Positions 15,746 to 22,588 of a stretch of 44,105 nt of DNA are shown here, piece after piece. The stretch is from Alphaproteobacteria bacterium. Its GTDB lineage: Bacteria > Pseudomonadota > Alphaproteobacteria > Thalassobaculales > Thalassobaculaceae. The stretch lies in contig JANSYS010000028.1 of NCBI GenBank assembly GCA_024742275.1, forward strand, positions 1-44,105, given 5' to 3'. The notes under the pieces are model-generated. The model did not search any database. It worked only from the letters and a program-made list of their open reading frames with translations, and was not told where the DNA came from. The position numbers and the translations under genes are program-made. Numbering within the stretch: the stretch's first letter is position 1; each line of letters begins with the position of its first letter.

Positions 15746-16891
15746 TCACCCCAGATCCACGTCGTTCATGCCCTTGGCGCGGGCGGTGGCGACGATGTCG
15801 TCCCAGGCTTCGGCGGCCAGGGGCAGGCCGGTCTGCAGGCGCTCCGCCATGACCTTCTTCTCCTTCTCACCGGGGATCAGCACCTCGCCGCCCGGTTCGG
15901 TCGGACGGGCCGACTTCACGAAGGCGACGTAGTTGCGCACTTCCTCCGCGAAAGGGTGACCCATATGGGGCGCGACACCGGTCACCGCGCCGAGATCCAC
16001 ATAGATCGAGAACATGCCGTTGCAGAACGGCCGGGCCTGTTCTTCGCCGAGCGCGCCGGCGGTGCCGGAGCCGGTAAGGGCGCCGGCCATCATCTCCATC
16101 AGGAAATTCATGCCGAAGCCCTTATGGTCGCCGAAGGCCCGCAGCGCGCCGGGCCCCCTGGACGGGTCCGGATAGGTTCCCGGCGGCGTCTCGCCGTAGA
16201 GCGGGGTCGGATCGCTGGTGATCGTGCCGTCGGCGTCGACCAGGGAGCCGGCCGGAAGCGCCTTTCCGCCTTTGAGCGCGACGAGGGCCTTGCCCTCGGC
16301 CACCAGCGAGGTGGCGAAGTCGAGGATGATCGGATCCCCGTCCGGCATCGGGATGCCGGCGCAGAACGGATTCGTGCTGCCGCGCCGGTCGATGCCGCCG
16401 AACGGAGCGACGATGAGGGAGCCGCGCACGTTGACCATATGGATCGACACGATGCCCTCGGCCGCCGCCCGCTCGGCCCAGTCACCGATCCGCCCGAGGT
16501 GGCCGGAGTTTCGGAGCGCGGTCATGGCCACGCCATGGGCCTTGGCCTTGGCGATGCCGATGTCGACCGTCTGTTCGCCGATGCTCTGGCCGAATCCAAA
16601 GCGACCGTCGACGATGGCGAAGCTCGGCTGATCTTGAAGCACCTCGACGGTCTGGTTGGGAATCTGGCGGCCTTCATCGATCCACTGCACGTAGCGCGGC
16701 ACGCGGATGACCCCGTGACTGTCGTGCCCCCGCAGATTGGCTCCGGCGAGGCGCGTGATGATCGTGCTCGCCTCCTCGGCCGAGCAACCGCTCGCCTCGA
16801 AGGTCGCCTTCCCGACCCGTTCCATCACCTCCAGCGGCACGAAGACCTGATTGCCGTCGCGCCGCACCGAACCGACCGTCGAAGCGCTCAT
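15746..16891 (-). CDS. Ldh2-type malate/L-lactate/sulfolactate dehydrogenase family protein
   Basis: The 381-residue protein belongs to the Ldh_2 family of NAD(P)-dependent 2-hydroxyacid/2-oxoacid oxidoreductases with a non-Rossmann fold (malate, ureidoglycolate, 2,3-diketogulonate and (R)-sulfolactate enzymes). The signature R54-G-H-D-S-H59-G followed by RVPRY is present, as are ALRNSGHLGRIG, the STNPFCAGIP cofactor segment, ILDFATSLVAEGK and FGDHKGFGMNFL. The ATG at 16891 overlaps the aldolase stop codon (ATGA) and is preceded by GGAGGCG, so it is preferred over an open frame reaching 50 codons further upstream. It is the last gene of a four-gene operon; its partner in the operon is a SerA-like dehydrogenase. 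The substrate is not readable from sequence. Confidence 0.93.
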   Translation of the reverse strand: MSASTVGSVRRDGNQVFVPLEVMERVGKATFEASGCSAEEASTIITRLAGANLRGHDSHGVIRVPRYVQWIDEGRQIPNQTVEVLQDQPSFAIVDGRFGFGQSIGEQTVDIGIAKAKAHGVAMTALRNSGHLGRIGDWAERAAAEGIVSIHMVNVRGSLIVAPFGGIDRRGSTNPFCAGIPMPDGDPIILDFATSLVAEGKALVALKGGKALPAGSLVDADGTITSDPTPLYGETPPGTYPDPSRGPGALRAFGDHKGFGMNFLMEMMAGALTGSGTAGALGEEQARPFCNGMFSIYVDLGAVTGVAPHMGHPFAEEVRNYVAFVKSARPTEPGGEVLIPGEKEKKVMAERLQTGLPLAAEAWDDIVATARAKGMNDVDLG

Positions 16892-17658
16892 CGGTCGCCT
16901 CCACCGAGCTTCCTGAACTCGCCCACGGCCGCAGCCTGGGCGGCGGTGAACAGCCGCACGTCGCTCGCCAAGGTAACGAAGTCGAACCCCTTCTTCACGG
17001 CGTCGGCCATGAACGGCGGGTTCAGGCAGTGCATCCCGCATTTGAGGCCGGCGGCCTTCGTCTTCTTGAGAATGCCGTCGATCACCTCGGTCATTTCCGT
17101 ATCGGTGTGATCGAGCGCCGGCGGCTTGCCCATCGAAACCGCGAGGTCTCCCGGTCCGACATAGACGCCGGTAAGGTTCGGCGTCGCGAGAATCCCGTCC
17201 AGGTTCTCGACCGCCTGGACTGTCTCGATCATCGCCAGGGTGACGATCGTCTCGTTGGCTGTATTGAAGTAGTCCGGGTAGATCAGCCCGGCCCGGGTGG
17301 GCCCCGAGGAGCGGTAGCCGCGGGGCGCGTACTGGCAGGCGCCGACGAACCGCTCGGCCTCTTCGGCGGTGTTGATCATCGGACAGATGATCCCCAGCGC
17401 GCCGCCATCCAGCAACTTCATGATGATGCCGGGCTCGTTCCAGGGCACGCGCGCCAGAACCGTCTTGCCGTAGCCGGTGACAGCCTGCATGAGTTGAAGG
17501 GCCGACTGGTAGTCGACCAGGCCGTGCTGCAGATCCAGCGTCAGACTGTCGTAGTCCTGGAGTGCGGTGAATTCCGCAGTGACCGTCGAGGGGATCGAGA
17601 GCCAGCCGTTCAGGGCGCCGCGGTCGGCGGCCCAGACGTCGTGCAGGCGGCTTGTCAT
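16888..17658 (-). CDS. HpcH/HpaI-family class II aldolase
   Basis: The 256-residue protein matches the HpcH/HpaI aldolases, metal-dependent enzymes that reversibly split 4-hydroxy-2-oxo acids to pyruvate (or a related oxo acid) and an aldehyde. Residues of HpaI are kept at the same or near positions: His45 in DLQHGLVD, Arg70 in VLARVPWNEP, metal ligands Glu145 in AMIETVQAVENL and Asp171 in YVGPGDLAVSMG. It starts at 17658 with GGAGGAAA upstream, lies 28 bases downstream of the hydroxyacid dehydrogenase gene and overlaps the Ldh2-type gene. In this operon it probably supplies the carbon-carbon cleavage step for a sugar-acid derivative. Confidence 0.94.
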   Translation of the reverse strand: MTSRLHDVWAADRGALNGWLSIPSTVTAEFTALQDYDSLTLDLQHGLVDYQSALQLMQAVTGYGKTVLARVPWNEPGIIMKLLDGGALGIICPMINTAEEAERFVGACQYAPRGYRSSGPTRAGLIYPDYFNTANETIVTLAMIETVQAVENLDGILATPNLTGVYVGPGDLAVSMGKPPALDHTDTEMTEVIDGILKKTKAAGLKCGMHCLNPPFMADAVKKGFDFVTLASDVRLFTAAQAAAVGEFRKLGGGDR

Positions 17659-17685
17659 GCTGTTTCCTCCGATAGCGGGGTCCTC

Positions 17686-18660
17686 TTAGGCGAGGACCTC
17701 CTTGTTGACGACCACATCGGGGTCGAGGGTGCCGTCGAACACGGCCAGGATGTTCTCCACGGTCTGATAGGACGAGCGTTGCCGGGCCTCCAGGCTCATG
17801 CCCGCGGAGTGCGGAGTCATGAGGATGTTTCTCTCGCCGAAGAACGGATGGTCGAAGGCGGGCTCCTCATCGAAGACGTCCAGGCCGGCGCCGATGACGC
17901 GGCCGCTCTGTACGGCTCGGAGCAGCGCCGACTCGTCGACAATGCCGCCGCGCGCGCAGTTGATGACCAGGGCGCCCGCCGGAAGGGCGGCGAGTTCGGA
18001 CTCGCCAATCAGGCCGATGGTTTCCTTGTTTCTCGGACAATGGACGCTGACCATATGGCAGTCGCCGAGAACCGTGCGGAAGTCGTCCACCGGCGCGACA
18101 CCCATAGCCTGGATCGCGCCATGGTCGATATAGGGGTCATAGCCGAACACTTTCATGTCGAAGGCCAATGCCCGTTTGGCGAGACGGGAGCCGATCCGGC
18201 CGAGGCCGCAAATCAGAAGAGTCCGACCCGCGAGGTCAAACGCCTCGACCTCGGAGCGACGGTTCCAGTCGTTGCTTCGGACCATCGGGTCCAGGATATG
18301 CATCTGCTTGGCGTGAACCAGCATGAACATCATCGCCTGCTCCGCTACCGAGGGTGCGTTGGAGCGGGGCGCGATGCAAAGCGGGATCTTGCGTTCGGTG
18401 AGCGCATCGACATCGACGCTGTCGTAGCCCACGCCGTGGCGAGAGACGACCTGCAGGTTCGGGGCATTGTCGATGACCAGACGGTCGATCTTGGCGACCC
18501 GGACGCCGATACCGTGGGCGTCAGCGGCATGGCTCTTGATCACGTCCGGGTCGAGAGTGTCGATCACCTCGACCGTCACGTCGTCGCGCGCTTCCAGCAA
18601 GGCCATGCCGTGCTCGTGTATCGGTCCGACGATCAGGACCTTCTTCTTGTTCGTGCTCAT
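17686..18660 (-). CDS. D-isomer-specific 2-hydroxyacid dehydrogenase (SerA-like)
   Basis: The 324-residue protein is an NAD-dependent 2-hydroxyacid dehydrogenase of the phosphoglycerate/glyoxylate dehydrogenase group, without the C-terminal regulatory domains of SerA. The nucleotide motif GLGRIGSRLAKRALAFDMKV starts at residue 152, and the catalytic triad is Arg237 (NCARGGIVDE), Glu266 (DVFDEEP) and His284 (TPHSAGMS). Related enzymes include (S)-sulfolactate, tartronate-semialdehyde and hydroxypyruvate-type dehydrogenases. A GGAG lies upstream of the ATG. It is the second gene of the operon that also encodes an RraA-like protein, an aldolase and an Ldh2-type dehydrogenase. Confidence 0.93.
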   Translation of the reverse strand: MSTNKKKVLIVGPIHEHGMALLEARDDVTVEVIDTLDPDVIKSHAADAHGIGVRVAKIDRLVIDNAPNLQVVSRHGVGYDSVDVDALTERKIPLCIAPRSNAPSVAEQAMMFMLVHAKQMHILDPMVRSNDWNRRSEVEAFDLAGRTLLICGLGRIGSRLAKRALAFDMKVFGYDPYIDHGAIQAMGVAPVDDFRTVLGDCHMVSVHCPRNKETIGLIGESELAALPAGALVINCARGGIVDESALLRAVQSGRVIGAGLDVFDEEPAFDHPFFGERNILMTPHSAGMSLEARQRSSYQTVENILAVFDGTLDPDVVVNKEVLA

Positions 18661-18685
18661 GTCGTTCGTGCTCCCGCCGCGGGCG

Positions 18686-19390
18686 TCAATGGATGTCGGC
18701 CGACTGACCCATCGCGGCCTTCAGCTTCTCGAAGTCGAAGCCCGGGGCGCGGGCCGCCTCCAGGATGACCGCTTCCCTTCGGGTCAACAGGTCGATGGCG
18801 TCCGGCAGCTTCTTGACGGCCTCGGCAGGTATGACGACGGCCCCGTGGCGGTCGGCATGGATGATGTCGCCGTCGTTGACGACCATGCCGAAGATGTTCA
18901 CCTGGCCGCCGTGATCGACCACATGGACATGGGCGTGGCTGGGGCCGACCTTGCGGGCGAGGAGTTGGAACCCCGGCGCATTCGCGTCGAGATCACGGAT
19001 CGAGCCGTCCGTCACGACGCCGAGCGCCCCCAATCCCTTGTGGATCGAGGTGTTCACCTCGCCCCAGAAGGCGCCGAAACCGGGGTCGCTATCGAGGTCC
19101 TGGATGACCGAAACCGAAGGGGTGGGCCCGCCGTTTGCGACATAGTCGTAATAAGCCTGACGCGCTGCGACGTTCTCCGCAGCCGAGCGCTTCGGCGCGA
19201 CCATGGCCCGGATTGTGGCGGTGCGGGCATATCCGCAGATCGGCTTGAGTTCGGGAACGGCGCAGACCATGGCGCCTGTGGTGAAGCCTATGGCGCGCCG
19301 CTCCGGATTCGTGACTTCCAAGCCGTTGCAGATCGTGGGCGTGTCCCACGCCGTCAGACGTTCGAGATCGGCCGCCGTGATGTCGGTCAT
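18686..19390 (-). CDS. RraA-like protein (HMG/CHA aldolase or oxaloacetate decarboxylase type)
   Basis: The 234-residue protein belongs to the RraA/4-hydroxy-4-methyl-2-oxoglutarate aldolase family. Active-site residues of the aldolases are kept: Gly110-Glu111-Val-Asn113 in WGEVNT, and Asp128, Arg132 and Asp133 in GVVTDGSIRDLD. Known members cleave 4-carboxy-4-hydroxy-2-oxoadipate or decarboxylate oxaloacetate; those that regulate RNase E lack these residues, so an enzyme is more likely here. It opens a minus-strand operon with two dehydrogenases and an aldolase, and is divergent from the KDG kinase gene with 191 bases between the starts, in which I could fix no promoter or operator. GGGGAAGAA precedes the ATG. 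Confidence 0.92.
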   Translation of the reverse strand: MTDITAADLERLTAWDTPTICNGLEVTNPERRAIGFTTGAMVCAVPELKPICGYARTATIRAMVAPKRSAAENVAARQAYYDYVANGGPTPSVSVIQDLDSDPGFGAFWGEVNTSIHKGLGALGVVTDGSIRDLDANAPGFQLLARKVGPSHAHVHVVDHGGQVNIFGMVVNDGDIIHADRHGAVVIPAEAVKKLPDAIDLLTRREAVILEAARAPGFDFEKLKAAMGQSADIH

Positions 19391-19581
19391 CGTTTCTTCC
19401 CCATGAATGCTTTTTGCCAGCGGCGCCGGTCGGCACCCCTAGATTGACTTGCAGGATGGTGACCCGAAGCCGGGAACCGGCGCAAGCCGCCAAGCTGCGC
19501 TTTTCGCGATGCGGAACAGCCCGTAGGCTTCGGCTCCGGCTTCCGAGATATCCGGCGAGCCGGTCATCGAGGAGAGGGAAG

Positions 19582-20490
19582 ATGGACTTCGACCTGCTGT
19601 GCTTCGGCGAAGCGATGGTGGAACTGACGCGGCTGGAATCGGGCGACTACCGTCCCGGCTACGGCGGCGACACGTCGAACTGCGCGATTGCCGCCGCTCG
19701 GCAAGGCGCGAGGACCGGCTACCTGACCGCCGTCGGCGACGACGCCTTCGGCCGTGAACTTCTGGAACTCTGGCGCGGCGAGGGGGTCGACACGACCTCT
19801 GTGCGCGTCCACGCAACCGCTCCGACCGGGCTCTACATCATCACGCCCAGTCCGGCCGGGCGCGATTTCGCCTATTATCGAGCCGGTTCCGCGGCGAGCC
19901 GCTACACGGCGGCAGACTTGCCGCGTGACATTCTGGCGCGAACTCGGATTGTCCAGCTATCCGGTATCAGTCAGGCGATCGGCGAGGGGCCGCAGAGCGC
20001 CGGAGACTCGCTGATAGACGCAGCCCGCGCTGCCGGTTGCGACGTGGCGTACGATACCAACCTGCGCCTCAAACTCTGGGACCTGCCGCGCGCTCGGCAG
20101 GTCATGCATGCCGCGATCGCCCGTTGCACGATTGCTCTCCCATCGATCGATGACTCTCGGATTCTCACCGGTCTGGACGACGCGGACGCCATCGCGGACG
20201 CCTACCTCGCCATGGGCCCCCGCATCGTCGCTCTCAAGATGGGCGAGGAGGGTGCTTTGATCGCGACCGCCGAGGGCCGGACCCGGATCCCGCCACATCC
20301 GGTCGTTCCCGTAGACGCCACGGGTGCCGGCGATACCTTCGACGGAGCTTTCCTGGCTAGATTGGCCGCCGGCGACAGTCCCGCCACGGCGGGACGATAC
20401 GCGGCGGTGGCCGCGGCGCTGACCACGACCGGCTACGGCGCTGTCACACCGATACCGACAGCCGAGCGTGTTCGCGCTGCAGCATCCTGA
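19582..20490 (+). CDS. kdgK: 2-keto-3-deoxygluconate kinase (PfkB family)
   Basis: The 302-residue protein is a ribokinase/PfkB-type sugar kinase most like KDG kinase, which phosphorylates 2-keto-3-deoxygluconate on carbon 6 for Entner-Doudoroff breakdown. The N-terminal LLCFGEAMVEL and GGDTSNCAIAAARQG are typical; FAYYRAGSAASRY (97-108) is a mark of KDG kinases; the second PfkB signature DATGAGDTFDGAFL carries the catalytic base Asp251. The ATG at 19582 has GGAGAGGG upstream; the open frame extends further up but without family similarity. It is divergent from the RraA operon and lies directly before the TRAP transporter, tying all eight genes to a sugar-acid pathway. No KDPG aldolase gene is visible. 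Confidence 0.9.
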   Translation: MDFDLLCFGEAMVELTRLESGDYRPGYGGDTSNCAIAAARQGARTGYLTAVGDDAFGRELLELWRGEGVDTTSVRVHATAPTGLYIITPSPAGRDFAYYRAGSAASRYTAADLPRDILARTRIVQLSGISQAIGEGPQSAGDSLIDAARAAGCDVAYDTNLRLKLWDLPRARQVMHAAIARCTIALPSIDDSRILTGLDDADAIADAYLAMGPRIVALKMGEEGALIATAEGRTRIPPHPVVPVDATGAGDTFDGAFLARLAAGDSPATAGRYAAVAAALTTTGYGAVTPIPTAERVRAAAS

Positions 20491-20492
20491 AT

Positions 20493-20540
20493 TATCGAAC
20501 GATACCGGCTGTTTGCGGCCGATTTGTGTATCGAACCGTG
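20493..20540. promoter_or_regulatory. Paired operator-like repeats before the TRAP genes
   Basis: TATCG-AA-CGATA (20493-20504) is a perfect 12-bp inverted repeat. Its first half, TATCGAAC, recurs at 20529-20536, 36 bases downstream. Their location, between kdgK and the dctP promoter, suits binding of a regulator, which is not encoded in this neighbourhood. Confidence 0.4.
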
Positions 20541-20589
20541 AGCGTCGCCATGACAACCCCCTTATCCGTGCCAAATGATAAATGGTCTA

Positions 20590-20620
20590 TTGACACAAAC
20601 CGGAAGGGTTCTGCTAAGGT
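20590..20620 (+). promoter_or_regulatory. Candidate promoter of dctPQM
   Basis: A perfect TTGACA (20590-20595) is followed by a weak -10 region, CTGCTAAGGT (20611-20620), giving a spacing of 17-19 bases depending on the hexamer taken. It lies about 85 bases before the dctP ribosome-binding site, so the transporter can be transcribed separately from kdgK. Confidence 0.45.
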
Positions 20621-20625
20621 GGCTC

Positions 20626-20648
20626 CGATCAATCGATCGTGTTGATCG
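20626..20648. promoter_or_regulatory. Inverted repeat just downstream of the dctP promoter
   Basis: CGATCAA (20626-20632) and TTGATCG (20642-20648) are perfect seven-base arms around a nine-base spacer. The site would fall at or just after the transcription start, a typical place for a repressor of a catabolic transporter. Confidence 0.45.
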
Positions 20649-20703
20649 TGTAGTGCGGGAAATAAAAACAACAAGCCGCAGTAATTACAGGGAGGTTACC
20701 TCT

Positions 20704-21759
20704 ATGTCGTTGAATATCATTAAGAAAGCTGGGCTCGTTGCAGCCGCTGCGGCGTTCGTGCTGTCGGCGGGTGCTGGCGACGCTGAGGCGAAGAAGGTTC
20801 GCTGGAAGATGCATTCGGCGTTCGGCGAGCAGGTCGCGGTCATCGGCCCGGTCGGCTACCGCATCGCCGATTGGGTCAATCAGATTTCCGACGGCGACTT
20901 CGACATCAAGGTGTTCGAGCCGGGCGCGCTGGCCGGAGGCTACGCGTATTACGATCCGGTCAGCCAGGGCGCGTTCGATGCGGCCTACGGCACGCCGGGC
21001 GCCAACCAGGGTAAGAACTCGGCCTTCGCGTTCCTATCGACCTGGCCGTTCGGTCCGGGCGCGCTCGAGTTCAATGCCTGGATGCAGTTCGGCGGTGGCG
21101 TCGAGATTGGCAAAGAACTCTATGCTCGCGACGGGATCGAGTACTTCTACTGCGGCATGATTCCGCCGGAGACCTCGGGCTGGTTCCGCGAGCCGATCGA
21201 GAGCCTCGATCAGCTGAAGGGCCTGAAGATGCGCTTCTTCGGCGTCGGCGCGAAGGTCATGCAGAAGCTCGGTGTCTCGACCCAGCAGCTCGCTGGCGGC
21301 GACATCTACCCGGCTCTCGAGCTGGGCACGATTGACGCTACCGAGTTCTCCATGCCGGCCATCGACCGGTCGTACGGCTTCTATCAGATCGCCAAGTACA
21401 ACTACTTCCCGGGTTGGCACCAGCAGTCCACGACCAACGAAATCGTGGTCAACCAGGGCAAGTGGGGCGCTCTCGACGACGCCAAGCGGGCTCAGTTCGA
21501 AGTTGCGTGCAAGGCGAACATCGGTGTCGAACTGGCCGAGGGTGAAGCCCTTCAGCCGGCTGCCATGATCGCCAACCAAAAAGATGGCGTGACCAATGTT
21601 TCGTGGTCCGACGACGTGCTGGATACCCTGCGCGAGAAGTGGGAAGAAGTCCTGGCGGAGGAGCTCGCTGCGAACCCCGACGTCCAGAAACTCTGGGACA
21701 GCTATTCCGCGTTCCACGAGCAGTACAAAGTTTGGGGTGAGATGGGTTACCTCAAGTAG
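20704..21759 (+). CDS. dctP: TRAP transporter substrate-binding protein DctP
   Basis: The 351-residue protein is the periplasmic receptor of a TRAP transporter, which drives uptake of organic acids with a sodium gradient. It has a Sec signal peptide (residues 1-29, cleavage after AEA). The substrate-clamping arginine of the DctP family is Arg177 in LKGLKMRFFG, and the later block GGDIYPALELGTIDATEF (about 198-215) resembles TakP-type receptors for 2-oxo acids, though with Phe where TakP-like proteins have Trp after the Glu. GGGAGG stands upstream of the ATG. It is separated from dctQ by two hairpins, which may allow it to be made in excess. A sugar acid or 2-oxo acid is the expected ligand. 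Confidence 0.95.
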   Translation: MSLNIIKKAGLVAAAAAFVLSAGAGDAEAKKVRWKMHSAFGEQVAVIGPVGYRIADWVNQISDGDFDIKVFEPGALAGGYAYYDPVSQGAFDAAYGTPGANQGKNSAFAFLSTWPFGPGALEFNAWMQFGGGVEIGKELYARDGIEYFYCGMIPPETSGWFREPIESLDQLKGLKMRFFGVGAKVMQKLGVSTQQLAGGDIYPALELGTIDATEFSMPAIDRSYGFYQIAKYNYFPGWHQQSTTNEIVVNQGKWGALDDAKRAQFEVACKANIGVELAEGEALQPAAMIANQKDGVTNVSWSDDVLDTLREKWEEVLAEELAANPDVQKLWDSYSAFHEQYKVWGEMGYLK

Positions 21760-21774
21760 GGCTCATGACTCTTG

Positions 21775-21800
21775 GCCGGGGACGGGGCGCCGTCCCCGGC
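21775..21800 (+). terminator. Strong hairpin between dctP and dctQ (attenuator or RNA-end stabiliser)
   Basis: GCCGGGGACGG (21775-21785) and CCGTCCCCGGC (21790-21800) form a perfect 11-bp GC-rich stem with a four-base loop, 15 bases past the dctP stop. The following TGTTCT is only weakly T-rich. In TRAP and ABC operons such hairpins commonly raise the binding protein's level over the membrane parts. Confidence 0.65.
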
Positions 21801-21819
21801 TGTTCTGACTGGATTGCTC

Positions 21820-21847
21820 CGGCGGCCTTAAGCGCCGCCGTTTCCTT
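21820..21847 (+). terminator. Second hairpin before dctQ
   Basis: CGGCGGC (21820-21826) and GCCGCCG (21834-21840) form a perfect seven-base-pair stem with a seven-base loop, followed by TTTCCTT. It could end part of the dctP transcripts. It lies 78 bases before the dctQ start. Confidence 0.5.
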
Positions 21848-21925
21848 AACCGCCGTCAGACTGGGCGCAGCCTGCGCCCGAAGTGCGTCTGGACAAGGGC
21901 GTGGCAACCAACCGAAAGCAGAGAA

Positions 21926-22585
21926 ATGGGTGCACTTCTAAGCGTCGCCGGACTGCTAGACAGGATCGCGAGAACGATCGGTAAGACGGTCGGCTGGATC
22001 ATGATCCCTCTCATCCTGGTGATCATTTTCGATGTCATTACGCGGAAGCTGGACTTCACGCGCTTGCTGTTCGCCGGATATACCGCGACATCGGGCGTTT
22101 CCGTGTCGACGATCCTGCAGGACCTGCAGTGGCACTTCCACGCCGTGCTCCTGATGATGACTTTCGGTTTCGGCTATCTGGCCAACGCGCACGTCCGGGT
22201 CGATGTGTTCCGTGAACTCCTGCCGCGGCGACCGCAGGCCTGGATCGAGGTCTTCGGGCTGATTTTCTTCGGTTTTCCCTTCGTCTTGCTCATGATCTGG
22301 TACTCGTTCCAGATGACCGAACTGTCTTTCCATCAGGGCGAGGGATCGGAGTCGATGACCGGTATCGGTCAGCGATGGTTTATTAAGAGTTTTCTTCTCT
22401 GGGGCTTCATCGTGACGATGATGGCCATCCTCGCCACCCTGTTCCGACTGATAGCGTACCTGTTCGGCGATCAGGATGCGCAGGAAGAGGCCTTGGAAGG
22501 GCTCGAGATTTTCGCTGAAGAGAATGAGGAGCTGGCGGCGGCGCGCCGTGCAGCGGAAGAAGCTCTAAAGCAGGGGGGGAACTGA
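21926..22585 (+). CDS. dctQ: TRAP transporter small permease DctQ
   Basis: The 219-residue inner-membrane protein has four hydrophobic segments (about 22-38, 70-92, 108-130 and 152-175), the DctQ plan, and the conserved stretch around NAHVRVDVFRELLPRR on the cytosolic loop. DctQ forms the membrane complex with DctM. Its C-terminus (about 180-219) is longer than usual and strongly acidic then mixed-charge (DQDAQEEALEG, EENEELAAARRAAEEALKQ), probably a cytosolic helix or coiled coil. It stops three bases before the dctM start, so the two are translationally linked. Confidence 0.93.
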   Translation: MGALLSVAGLLDRIARTIGKTVGWIMIPLILVIIFDVITRKLDFTRLLFAGYTATSGVSVSTILQDLQWHFHAVLLMMTFGFGYLANAHVRVDVFRELLPRRPQAWIEVFGLIFFGFPFVLLMIWYSFQMTELSFHQGEGSESMTGIGQRWFIKSFLLWGFIVTMMAILATLFRLIAYLFGDQDAQEEALEGLEIFAEENEELAAARRAAEEALKQGGN

Positions 22586-22588
22586 CCG

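Noticed and set aside
17029..18768. A 579-codon open frame on the plus strand opposite the aldolase and SerA-like dehydrogenase genes
   Set aside because: It is antisense to two well-conserved genes and shows no domain, signal or motif.
19391..19581. Promoter or operator elements between the RraA operon and kdgK
   Set aside because: A TTGACT occurs at about 19444, but no matching -10 lies at a proper distance, and no dyad longer than chance was found.
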